From positions 486,679,376-486,743,375 of the forward strand of contig NC_064619.1 in the NCBI RefSeq assembly GCF_023898315.1: a DNA stretch of 64,000 nt. Reading direction: 5' to 3'. The translations under genes and the position numbers were made by a program. Every line of letters begins with the position of its first letter. Position 1 is the first letter of the stretch. Below, in pieces: positions 1 to 9,478 of the stretch. Source of the stretch: Schistocerca nitens (lineage: Eukaryota > Arthropoda > Insecta > Orthoptera > Acrididae). The notes beneath the pieces were generated by a model. The model did no database searches, was not told the DNA's origin, and worked only from the letters and a program-made list of their open reading frames with translations.

Positions 1-364
1 AATGACTCTTCCTTGCTTTAGGTGAAGTAAATAAGAGATGAAACAAAACCGTGCCTTCTGCAACAGCATTTTCCTCTGTGACATTAGTCCTGAAAGTAAA
101 ATTTAACGTCATAACAAATCAAGGGGATAGGTGCCACAGTATAAGTAGCAGCGTTCATGAACTCTCTCTGAATTCTCAGTCGCCCTTAAGGCTGAGCATT
201 ATGGTCGTGCTATTCATTCCTTTGTTTACTCGTTTGAAGTTACATCCTCATGCTAGTGCAGTTCAGTGAATTGCAGCACTTGTGTCCCACTTGCAAAGAC
301 ACTCGTCACGCTTCTGTTATGACCAGCTGCTGAGTGTGTTTACATACCTACTACATCATACCCA

Positions 365-490
365 CAGACACTGATGAGGCAGAATGTTATGGCCACCGAC
401 CCACTCTCGATATAAACTGGTCCAGGCGATAGCAGCGTCACATGGCGAGGAATGACTGCTAGTCAGACAAACTCACGGTGCATCTAGTAT
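365..490 (+). mobile_element. Left remnant of a Tc1-like element
   Basis: This matches the left inverted-repeat side of the elements at 21737 and 63276 (actgatgagg, then aatgttatggccaccgac). The sequence then jumps from gtgcatctagta to tgtagtgccatatta, which lies beyond the right end in the other copies. About 500 bp including the whole coding remnant has been deleted here. Confidence 0.75.
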
Positions 491-1030
491 GTAGTGCCAT
501 ATTACATGTGGCTCACTGAGTTGTAGAGTAAATATCGAGATTACAGGAACTACTTTGTTATCCTTAGGAGCAGACTCTTTGTAGTCACTCTAGTCTTTTG
601 ACTGTTATCATTAGTGACAATGATTTACCTGTTAAGCTTCATACGCAAATTTTCAAAGAGAAGTCCTGTGGATTCCAAATTTTTCCATTCCAGTGCCATA
701 GACACAACAGTTTTTATTACTGTTATTGTTTATATTCATTTTGTAACTCTAATAAAAATAACAAGTAGGAATTATGCACGTATAACTTCCACTTTCATCG
801 ACGAAGAGGTAATGACAGACAGGACTCGCATTGGAGAGAAAATCGAATGACTTTTATTCCTAAGGAACCATTATTGCGTTTGCCTTAATCTACTAAGAGA
901 AGCCATCGACCCCTAGACCTTGCTGGTCGAAAGAGAACTTCAACCACCCTCATGCGAGTCCCCTGCATTACCACAACGCCGCCTGTTGCAAACAAAAGAA
1001 ATAACGAGACGTGTTATATCATTAATCCAA
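491..1030. other. No confident gene (block A)
   Basis: A 78-codon plus ORF at 614-850 recurs in unit 2 (22489-22725) with several replacement differences and no recognised motif. Otherwise I see nothing. Confidence 0.5.
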
Positions 1031-1033
1031 AGA

Positions 1034-1039
1034 TTTATT
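1034..1039 (-). promoter_or_regulatory. Candidate polyadenylation signal AATAAA, gene copy 1
   Basis: AATAAA on the minus strand lies about 19 nt after the TGA of the candidate terminal exon. A T-rich stretch follows on the same strand. The matching hexamer in unit 2 is at 22909-22914, where loss of the TGA lets the reading frame run through it. Confidence 0.4.
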
Positions 1040-1057
1040 GGACTGGTAACTGTGGTT

Positions 1058-1234
1058 TCAGGTGGTATTGGCCGCGATATCGCGGTCGCACATTTTAGCA
1101 GCCAGACGGTCTTCTCCAGACGTCGCGTTGGTGGCAACGCGTGAACACATCCAGCGTCTGGCATGGCGGATATCAAGAGCTGCGCGGTGTGAAGTGCAGA
1201 CCTCCAAGGTGGGCGCGGAGGACACCGGAGTAAT
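1058..1234 (-). CDS. Terminal exon, unknown spliced gene, copy 1
   Basis: On the minus strand a tttatatttgtcggcag acceptor precedes 58 open codons and a TGA (177 nt from the acceptor, phase 0). AATAAA follows within 20 nt, which suits a last exon with a very short 3' UTR. The peptide is hydrophilic with three cysteines (in EVCTSH, WMCSRV and KMCDRD). Its phase-0 start fits the phase-0 ends of the upstream 84-nt exons. Against the unit-2 copy there are three base changes upstream of the stop, all third-position and synonymous (ATT/ATC, ACT/ACA, GTT/GTG), which suggests past constraint. No family is recognised. A long overlapping frame on the same strand (940-1335) is probably a shadow. Confidence 0.5.
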   Translation of the reverse strand: MTPVSSAPTLEVCTSHRAALDIRHARRWMCSRVATNATSGEDRLAAKMCDRDIAANTT

Positions 1235-1239
1235 CTGCC

Positions 1240-2245
1240 GACAAATATAAATTTCAAAATTAGAAACGTCGCCCTTTTATGGTGGGTTGATACGACATCT
1301 GTAAAGGAAAGTGCTAAATTATCGTAGAACCCCATGCTAATAAATGGTCGTTTCCTGTATCCATAGAAGGAGTGTTTGTATCGTCCAAACTCATGAGCCC
1401 TAGAATACTATTTATCGCAAATTTGAAAACTACCGACATTGAATGTTTGCCTATTTTCTCCTCCCGGAGTGTGATCTATTGTGGTGAAACGGTCTACAAA
1501 ATTATTGCATCATGACGGTTGATAGCTGTTACAAGTATCATAATATTTATGAGTTAGTGGATACCTCACGCAAACTGATCTATTATCCTCACCTGAACTA
1601 TATTCATTAAGGAATGGAGAGGATTGTAACTGTTGGCAAATGCATCCATACCAAAATAGTAGAGTTTCTTCAAACAAGTTGTGTAAATGTTCAGTTCAAA
1701 TTCGTAGAGCTTCATGGACAACTATGTGACAGAAAAATAAACGATCATGCAGCATAAGAAATGGGATTAAAATATCAAGAATAATCGTGGGACGCTGAAG
1801 GTGAAACTGTGCTGAAAAAACGATAACTGTGTTATGGTCGGGAGGGGACATAGGAGAACGTTTCCTGAATGGCTATCCATCATCTGAAAGTGTAGGTTCG
1901 TTATTGTATGTACCATTGATTCTTCAATTTAAGTATATCCTACCAATACTAGAGCGAAAAGATATGCATGCCACGTAAGGATGTTGTATCTGATCAGAGT
2001 TCACAATTGGTATAAAGAACAGCAGACTATGAGTACCGAGAAAGTTTATGGGTCGACCAAAGAATTTAGTAGCCATGGTGATATATCTAAACTGACAGCA
2101 TTTCAGTTATATTAAAAATCGTAAAACTCTATACTCGAATGATATCTTGAAGATTCCCCTTCTGAAGGGAGCTACCATGTGATCATGAAACGAGAAATAC
2201 ACTTAGAAACCAAAGTCAGTTGTCGTTTACACAGATCGAAGTACC
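1240..2245. other. No gene seen (intron of the unknown gene, if real)
   Basis: This is AT-rich sequence repeated at 23115-24120 with few differences. It contains no transposon signature or RNA gene. Confidence 0.5.
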
Positions 2246-2251
2246 ACTCAC

Positions 2252-2335
2252 CGTAACAGCACCGCCTTAATTCTCCTCCTGCAGCCGTCTCTGCAGCAAC
2301 CCCACGAAAAAGGCGTCCAGTGTGAACTGACGCTC
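2252..2335 (-). CDS. 84-nt mini-exon, copy a (unit 1), with in-frame TAA
   Basis: This exon is bounded by a ttttccaacag acceptor and a GTGAGT donor, and is 84 nt long, phase 0-0. It reads ERQFTLDAFF, then a leucine/glutamine-rich helix, but codon 23 is TAA. Used as a coding exon it would end the protein early; skipping it keeps the frame. The unit-2 partner (24127-24210) has the same stop, so the change predates the duplication. Confidence 0.5.
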
Positions 2336-2931
2336 CTGTTGGAAAAGATCTTATTACTTTCATGTTATCTAACATGTGAAGTGATTCACAATTTGTGCTA
2401 GTTCCTGTCATATAAAAGTATAACGAATTGTAACATTTACCACAATTTAGCACAGTTCAGGTATCGAAATTAAGAATATAGTAATTCAATTTAGTATCCA
2501 ACTAACACAATTCGTTTCACATCTCAGATACTATTAATACTAACAAATAACTAATATCCCATTATCTTTAACATTTTCTGAGTACGATTGGTTAATGGTG
2601 TGCTTCTGAGGTTATTCCGTGTTGCTGTTGCTGCTTTGTGATCAAAATTTCAACAACTGACCGAGCCATCTTCTTCAGATCGTGAGACGTTTCCTGACTG
2701 ATTTGAGTCAAGCAGCGCGTACATTACCGCATAGTTCGCAGCACATGAAGTTGATGGCCGGGACGTCCGTTGAAGTATTGTGCACAAAATGAACACAACA
2801 ATTCTGCCTAACACCCGGAAGCAGACCAGTAACTAGTATCATATTCGATAGTTATCATGTAGTGAGAAAACGAAAATTTCATTTTGAAATCAAATGCTAC
2901 TATTCCTTCTACTGTTGTAATTTACACTCAC

Positions 2932-3015
2932 CGAAACAGAAAGGACTTCTTTCTCTTCCTGCAGCCGCTTCTGCAGTATCACCTCAAAAAACGAGTCCAG
3001 GGTGAACTGACGCTC
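2932..3015 (-). CDS. 84-nt mini-exon, hybrid copy (unit 1)
   Basis: A pyrimidine-rich acceptor and a GTGAGT donor enclose 28 open codons starting ERQFTLDSFF, with a core ILQKRLQEEKEV. Both ends are phase 0. It matches unit-2 copy c except for two replacement changes. The sequence to its left matches unit-2 copy a, so this locus is an a/c recombinant that lost the middle unit, with the crossover near 2835. It is 680 bp from the neighbouring mini-exon. Heptad-like leucines suggest a helix or short coiled coil. Confidence 0.5.
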
Positions 3016-3762
3016 CTGTAAGGTAAAGAACTTATTAGTTTGATTAGTCGTAGAGCATGTTTGGTAATTCAGAAATAGCGCTAGTTCCTTACATATACAT
3101 GTGTTACAAATTCTTATATTTATTTCGAAGTTTTGGTCTAGAGACAGTGATAGTGAGTATTCACTGACTATCTGTAGTATCAGATAGAATTCTGTTCTTC
3201 CGACATTTACTACCATTATCCTACGTATTATGAGTTAAACTGCAATGACAGAGGCCTAGAATGTAACTTCTTGAGCCTCGGTCTTTTTATTACGAGCTCC
3301 TCCTTGTTCTTTCTCTGTAAAGAAAAGTAAGTGGGACTGTAACAAGTTTTGCTAACAGTTCCTGTTTCTCTGTTCTCTGACTACACTGTACATTCCCTTT
3401 GGTCAGTCTCATATTAAACACGGTCAGCAGGTAACTGGCTGGGCAACCAGATGGTCTGTAATGTCGTCTTCAATCAGTCGAGTGCGTTGGCAGCAATTTA
3501 GGTGGATCTCTGCCCCTAGAATATTTTTCACCATAATTTTTTACAACTTGAGAGGGATGTTACCATTCTCAAGCCTCTCACATAGTTATTTGTTCAGTAT
3601 TAACAAATACCAAAACCAATTTCCCGTAATGATAAATGGTTAGAATCAACTGTCCATGTCTGGGGTCAGTGTTAAGTTTAATGGGCATCAATACAGTCGT
3701 CAGAATTGTTTAATCAGCATTCAGGTTCCATTATCAACATTATCTTACCTAATCCGACAAGT

Positions 3763-3978
3763 TCAAAATGGTTCAAATGGCTGTGAGCACTATGGGACTT
3801 AACATCTATGGTCATCAGTCCCCTAGAACTTAGAACTACTTAAACCTAACTAACCGAAGGACATCACACAACACCCAGTCATCACGAGGCAGAGAAAATC
3901 CCTGTCCCCACCGGGAATCGAACCCGGGAACCCGGGCGTGGGAAGCGAGAACGCTACCGCACGACCACGAGATGCGGA
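3763..3978 (-). mobile_element. SINE, tRNA-Gly-type head, unit 1
   Basis: On the minus strand a tRNA-like head (gcggtagcgttctcgc A-box region; gggttcgattcccgg B box; anticodon loop cttcccacgc) leads into the shared locust-type SINE body and ends gagccatttgaacc. The 14-bp target-site duplication is 3749-3762 and 3979-3992 with one mismatch. Unit 2 (near 26290) has the empty site, so it inserted after the duplication. Confidence 0.93.
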
Positions 3979-4849
3979 CTAATGCGACAAGTCTGGATAT
4001 ATTGTAATAACACAGATGAGAGAAGCTAGCGCCAGTGGGACCTAGGGAAAAGAGCAAGCACATAATGTAGCCAAGGAGGCCTGCAGGAAAAACAGCGAGA
4101 CACAGTGTGAGGCTACCTTGCAGGTCAGAGAATATACGACTTCGACATGCTGAAGTCACCCTGGCTCCCATCCGAATAGGACACATTTCTATTGGCTATA
4201 TACTCATTTTAAACGACCATTATATCTGTGACGCATGTGGTATTAGAATTCTTATACTCCAACTTTTAGGGCACTTTATCTTTGATGAGAACGCAAAAGT
4301 AAATTTAAGAGGACTCCAGCTCTTTGTTTTACTTGAAGTAGAGACGACTATTGCAAATTTTAATCATTTTATGTAGGTCTGGAGATAAGCTCAAGTTTTA
4401 CGGTAAACACTTTTATGAGCTCCAGTGATCAACAAATTCATCCATCCATCAGTGACATTCGTTGCTGCCGTTATTATATATCCGATCACGATGCGGAAGA
4501 GCAGTATGCTAACCACATGCTCCTCCATACTGTGACGTTTATCGTCTGACGATGACGAGGCGGTCGATCGGTACCTTTGGAACTTCAGAGGAGTGATTGG
4601 ACGGAGTTAGGTAGTTAGCTGGTATTTTATATAATCGTCACAATCATCACTCGGGCAGAGATACCTATCTAAGACGTGTTATTTACAATGACGTGTCACA
4701 TGGAATGTTTATAGAGAACCAAATATTCATTTACAGTAAATCGTGACAGTTTCCAATATCTACTGTTCATGTTATGTACAATCAGGTAGCTCTCAGACTT
4801 GACTGCTTTGCATATTGCGTCACCAGTGATGAAACGTGACGTGGCTCAC

Positions 4850-5029
4850 CTGTACAGTACCCCGAACAGCGACCAAGTTCTCCAGTCGCTGACCCTCTTC
4901 CTTCTCCCCTCCCAAACACCGGGAGAAAAACTTCTTCATGCGTCGGAACATTGCTGTAACGATAACAAACAGCACGTTAGACATGACCAGACCGTGTCTA
5001 CGAGTACATTTTGCAGCAGTGTCCCACAA
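4850..5029 (-). CDS. 180-nt internal exon, unknown spliced gene, copy 1
   Basis: On the minus strand a pyrimidine tract ending in gatctag precedes 60 open codons that end at CAG, followed by GTGAGC, phase 0 at both ends. The peptide has a basic stretch, a short hydrophobic run (VLFVIVTAMF), then RRMKKFFSRC and an acidic/glutamine-rich tail. The hydrophobic run is short for a membrane span. A Met lies at codon 16 of the exon, so it could also be a first coding exon. Between the copies I see two synonymous and two replacement changes in the Met-onward part. Phases fit direct splicing to the 84-nt exons. No family is recognised. Confidence 0.45.
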
Positions 5030-5520
5030 CTAGATCGCAAGAAAAATCTGGGGCCGTGCCGATATGTCTGTAACCGTATATTTTGTAATAAAAGCAGCTG
5101 CTTGTATCAAAAACGACATGTGCAGTCTATATAATTGATTGAGATTATACATTTGTTGCTAGTCGTGAATTAGTTATTTTGATTCTGTGTTAGTAATTCG
5201 TAGTAGATGAACAAAATAAAAAGTTATTCAAAAGTCGAGCAATAGCGTTTCATAAGTGGTACATTTACTCTGAAGACAATAAATTTGTGTTGATAGCAAC
5301 TATCTGAAGGCTTCACTACTAGACTGAACTTAATTCACAAGTAATTACTATACTACATTAGTTTCAGATATACACCTTGTTCAGTTATTACAACTTCAGA
5401 TTTTGTTAGCTATTACAGCATGATCCGCGAAATATCTTCCCCTGGATCAGGAATAAAAATTTGTTTTGTATGTATGTTGGTGGTGGGTTGAAGTTACTAA
5501 TTAATAAACTACGCTACAAT

Positions 5521-5545
5521 CTAATGGCTTAAATCAAACATCCTT
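5521..5545 (+). repeat. Left target-site duplication of the 5546-8846 RTE
   Basis: The 25-bp direct repeat ctaatggcttaaatcaaaca plus tcctt recurs at 8847-8871, flanking the LINE. Its last bases also match the RTE consensus at the truncation point (cctttc), so the 5' junction shows microhomology. Confidence 0.9.
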
Positions 5546-5704
5546 TCAATAGTTTCAGGGGCAACAGTCTGGATGATTGACTGATCTGGCCTTGTAACAT
5601 TAACCAAAACGGCCTTGCTGTGCTGGTACTGCGAACGGCTGAAAGCAAGGGGAAACTACAGCCGTAATTTTTCCCAAGGACATGCTGCTTTACTGTATGA
5701 TTAA

Positions 5705-6616
5705 ATGATGATGGCCTCCTCTTGGGTAAAATATTCCGGAGGTAAAATAGTCCCCCATTCGGATCTCCGGGCGGGGGCTACTCAAGAGGACGTCGTTATC
5801 AGGAGAAAGAAAACTGGCGTTCTATGGAACGGAGCGTGGAATGTCAGATCCCTTAATCGAGCAGGTAGGTTAGAAAATTTAAAAGGGGTATTGGATAGGT
5901 TAAAGTTAGATATAGTGGGAATTAGTGAAGTTCGGTGGCAGGAGGAAGAAGACTTTTGGTCAGGTGATTACAGGGTTATAAATACAAAATCAAATAGGGG
6001 TAATGCAGGAGTAGGTTTAATAATGAATAAAAAAATAGGAATTCGGGTTAGCTACTACAAACAGCATAGTGAACGCATTATTGTGGCCAAGATAGACACA
6101 AAGCCAATTCCTACTACAGTAGTACAAATTTATATGCCAACTAGCTCTGCAGATGATGAAGAAATTGACGAAATGTATGACGAGATAAAAGAAATTATTT
6201 AGGTAGTGAAGGGAGATGAAAATTTAATAGTCATGGGTGACCGGAATTCGTCAGTAGGAAAAGGGACAGAAGGAAACATAGTAGGTGAATATGGATTGGG
6301 GGGAAGAAATGAAAGAGGAAGCCGCCTTGTAGAATTTTGCACAGAGCATAACTTAATCATAGCTAACACTTGGTTTAAGATTCATAAAAGAAGGTTGTAT
6401 ACCTGGAAGAATCCTGGAGATACTAAAAGGTATCAGATAGATTATATAATGGTAAGACAGAGATTTAGGAACCAGGTTTTAAATTGTAAGACATTTCCAG
6501 GGGCAGATGTGGATTCTGACCACAATCTATTGGTTATGATCTGCAGATTGCAACTGAAGAAACTGCAAAAAGGTGGGAATTTAAGGATATGGGACCTGGA
6601 TAAACTGAAAGAATGA
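5705..6616 (+). pseudogene. RTE endonuclease domain, split by stops
   Basis: Two consecutive open pieces (5705-6202 and 6206-6616) give the AP-endonuclease-like domain of the RTE protein. Visible motifs are NVRSLN, GISEVRWQEEEDFW, IYMPTSSADDEE, then MGDRNSSVGKG (DWN in the better copy is changed to DRN here) and DSDHNLL. A TAG at 6200-6202 separates the halves, and a TGA at 6614-6616 follows the second. The domain is therefore unlikely to be made intact from this copy. Confidence 0.85.
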
Positions 6617-6935
6617 GAGTTTGTAGAGAGTTTCACGGAGAGCATAAGTGAACAATTGACAGGAATGGGGGAAAGAAATACAGTAGAAGAAGAATGGGTA
6701 GCTCTGAGGGATGAAGTAGTGAAGGCAGGAGAGGATCAAGTAGGTAAAAAGACGAGGGCTAATAGAAATCCTTGGGTAACAGAAGAAATATTGAATTTAA
6801 TTGATGAAAGGAGAAAATATAAAAATGCAGTAAATGAAGCAGGCAAAAAGGAATACAAACGTCTCAAAAATGAGATCGACAGGAAGTGCAAAATGGCTAC
6901 GAAGGGATGGCTAGAGGACAAATGTAAGGATGTAG

Positions 6936-7080
6936 ACTACGGTCGCAGGTTCGAATCCTGCCTCGGGCATGGATGTGTTTGATGTCCTTAGGTTAGTTAG
7001 GTTTAAGTAGTTCTAAGATGTAGGGGACTAATGACCACAGCAGTTGAGTCCCATAGTGCTCAGAGCCATTTGAACCATTT
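6936..7080 (+). mobile_element. 5'-truncated SINE nested in the RTE
   Basis: The sequence starts in the B-box region (ggtcgcaggttcgaatcctg), continues through the shared SINE body (gtccttaggttagttaggt) and ends gagccatttgaaccattt. It is flanked by the RTE-derived duplication aaggatgtag (6926-6935 and 7081-7090). It gives the order of events: duplication, then RTE, then SINE. Confidence 0.92.
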
Positions 7081-7166
7081 AAGGATGTAGAGGCTTGTCT
7101 CACTAGGGGTAAGATAGATACTGCCTACAGGAAAATTAAAGAGACCTTTGGAGAGAAGAGAACCAC

Positions 7167-8651
7167 TTGTATGAATATCAAGAGCTCAGATGGCAACCCA
7201 ATTCTAAGCAAAGAAGGGAAGGCAGAAAGGTGGAAGGCGTATATAGGGGGTTTATACAAGGCGATGTACTTGAGGACAATATTATGGAAATGGAAGAGGA
7301 TGAAGATGAAATGGGAGATAAGATACTGCGTGAAGAGTTTGACAGAGCACTGACAGACCTGAGTCGAAACAAGGCCACGGGAGTAGACAACATTCCATTA
7401 GAACTACTGATGGCCTTGGAAGAGCCAGTCATGACAAAACTCTACCATCTGGTGAGCAAGATGTATGAGACAGGCGAAATACACACAGACTTCAAGAAGA
7501 ATATAATAATTCCAATCCCAAAGGAACCATGTGTTAATAGATGTGAAAATTACCGAACTATCAGTTTAATAAGTCACAGCTGCAAAATACTAACGCGAAT
7601 TCTTTACAGACGAATGGAAAAACTGGTAGAAGCGGACCTCGGGGAAGATCAGTTTGGATTCCGTAGAAACGTTTGAACATGTGAGGCAATACTAACCTTA
7701 CGACTTATCTTAGAAGAAAGATTAAGAAAAGGCAAACCTGCGTTTCTAGCATTTGTAGACTTAGAGAAAGCTTTTGACAACGTTAACTGGAATACTCTCT
7801 TTCAAATTCTAAAGGTGGCAGGGGTAAAATACAGGGAGCGAAAGGCTATTTACAATTTGTACAGAAACCAGATGGCAGTTGTAAGAGTCGAGGGGCATGA
7901 AATGGAAGCAGTGGTTCTGAAAGGAGTGAGACAGGGTTGTAGCGTCTTCCCGAAGTTATTCAATCTGTATATTGAGCAAGCAGTAAAGGAAACAAAAGAA
8001 AAATTCGGAGTAGCTATTAAAATTCATGGAGAAGAAGTAAAAACTTTGAGGTTCGCCGATGACATTGTAATTCTGTCAGAGACAGCAAAGGACTTGGAAG
8101 AGCAGTTGAACGGAATGGACAGTGTCTTGAAAGGAGGATATATGATGAACATCAACAAAAGCAAAACGAGGATAATGGAATGTAGTCAAATTAAATCGGG
8201 TGATGCTGAGGGGATTAGATTAGGAAATGAGACACTTAAAGTAGTAAAGGAGTTTTGCTATTTGGGGAGCAAAATAACTGATGATGGTCGAAGTAGAGAG
8301 GATATAAAATGTAGACTGGCCATGGCAAGGAAATCGTTTCTGAAGAAGAAAAATTTGTTAACATCGAGTATAGATTTAAGTGTCAGGAAGTCGTTTGTGA
8401 AAGTATTTGTATGGAGTGTAGCCATGTATGGAAGTGAAACATGGACGATAACCAGTTTGGACAAGAAGAGAATAGATGCTTTTGAAATGTGGTGCTACAG
8501 AATAATGCTGAAGATAAGGTGGGTAGATCACGTAACTAATGAGGAGATACTGAATAGGATTGGGGAGAAGAGAAGTTTGTGGCACAACTTGACTAGAGGA
8601 AGGGATCGGTTGGTAGGACATTTTCTAAGCATCAAGGGATCACAAATTTAG
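7167..8651 (+). pseudogene. RTE reverse transcriptase, two fragments
   Basis: Frame 7167-7676 covers the fingers region (ATGVDNIPLELL, YRTISLISHSCKIL, GFRRNV) and stops at TGA where the better copy reads through. Frame 7815-8651 covers the palm and the C-terminal part (GVRQGCSVFPKLFN, RFADDIVILSE, YLGSKITDDGRS, WSVAMYGSETWTI). The segment between, at about 7680-7815, still encodes VDLEKAFDNVNWNTL in a third piece. The catalytic FADD box is intact, but the ORF is not continuous. Confidence 0.88.
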
Positions 8652-9478
8652 CATTGGAGGGCAGCGTGGAGGGTAAAACTCGTAGAGGGAGACCAAGAGA
8701 TCAATACACTAAGCAGATTCAGAAGGATGTAGGTTGCTGTAGGTACTGGGAGATGAAGAAGCTTGCACAGGATAGAGTAGCATGGAGAGCTGCATCAAAC
8801 CAGTCTCAGGACTGAAGACCACAACAACAACCACAACAACAACAATCTAATGGCTTAAATCAAACATCCTTCCGTGGTATATGACGAGAATACAATTTTT
8901 ACGGCTATCCAAATTGCCGAGTCAATGTATTCTCTCAAGGATGCACTGTTCCTTCTTTGTGTCAGTCATGAAAAACCCTAAATCTAAACTACACTTCATC
9001 GTCATATAAGCTAAACAGTAACATGCACGACGTAATAGCTGTGTTTGTGACTGAAATTTACCCAGCGTTTTCTACATGAAGAAAACACAAAAATAGCTCA
9101 TAAACAGCTAATACGTTAAACATTCGACAGTGCTCCAAGATATTAATTGTACTTCCTTAAGTGACAGGAAAACATAATGTTTTTCCTACACTGCCATGTC
9201 AACTCAGTATGACCCTACACAGCTGGAGCCTGTTTACGACTTTTCTTTTTCACCGACGGCAGAAAATAACAGCACGAACCAACGATAAGCCATACCGCCT
9301 ATATGTGTAATCGAAAAGGAGAGATAGATGACACCATTCTCATTGTGAAACTAAGCTATAAATTTGAGAATGTATCATTCCAGCACTTGAACGTTGACAA
9401 AAACTCAGTGAGGATATCTGTCTCTACAAGTCAAGCATCATCGGAAGTTTCTGAAGTTGCATTACGTATTGAAACAAT

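Larger units (their letters stand above)
1058..5029 (-). other. Gene model (3' part), unknown protein, unit 1
   Basis: This is the same architecture as 22897-27346 but with two mini-exons. The RTE at 5546-8846 lies just upstream of the 180-nt exon, in what would be an intron. Unit 1 lacks the D repeat region, and its block-B candidate exon carries a stop, so if the gene is real this copy is more likely to be a pseudogene. The function is unknown. Confidence 0.38.
5546..8846 (+). mobile_element. RTE-clade LINE, 5'-truncated, broken ORF (unit 1 only)
   Basis: This non-LTR retrotransposon encodes an AP-type endonuclease and a reverse transcriptase. The endonuclease lies at about 5800-6600 (NVRSLN, GISEVRWQ, SDHNLL) and the RT at about 7350-8650 (YRTISLISHSCKIL, QFGFRRN, FVDLEKAFDN, GVRQGCS, FADDI at 8052-8066). 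In-frame stops near 6200, 6614 and 7674 and a nested SINE at 6936-7080 split the ORF. The 3' end is a (CAA)n-like tail. The 5' end lacks about 200 bp present in the 9.5-12.8 kb copy. A 25-bp target-site duplication and absence from unit 2 show insertion after the segmental duplication. The RTE assignment rests on family resemblance. Confidence 0.92.
1..9478. repeat. Segmental-duplication block A, copy 1 (unit 1)
   Basis: This stretch aligns base for base with 21551-28054, and its first part with 62888-64000. Relative to copy 2 it has an RTE LINE at 5546-8846, a SINE at 3763-3978, loss of one 685-bp mini-exon unit near 2835, and loss of about 500 bp inside a Tc1-like element near 488. Shared sequence stops at 9478, where an RTE tail begins, while copy 2 continues into unique sequence. 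The window opens inside the array, so the left edge is not a real boundary. Confidence 0.93.

Noticed and set aside
614..850. 78-codon plus ORF (repeated at 22489-22725)
   Set aside because: It is retained in both units only because they are recent duplicates. Differences are mostly replacements, with no motif or splice signals.
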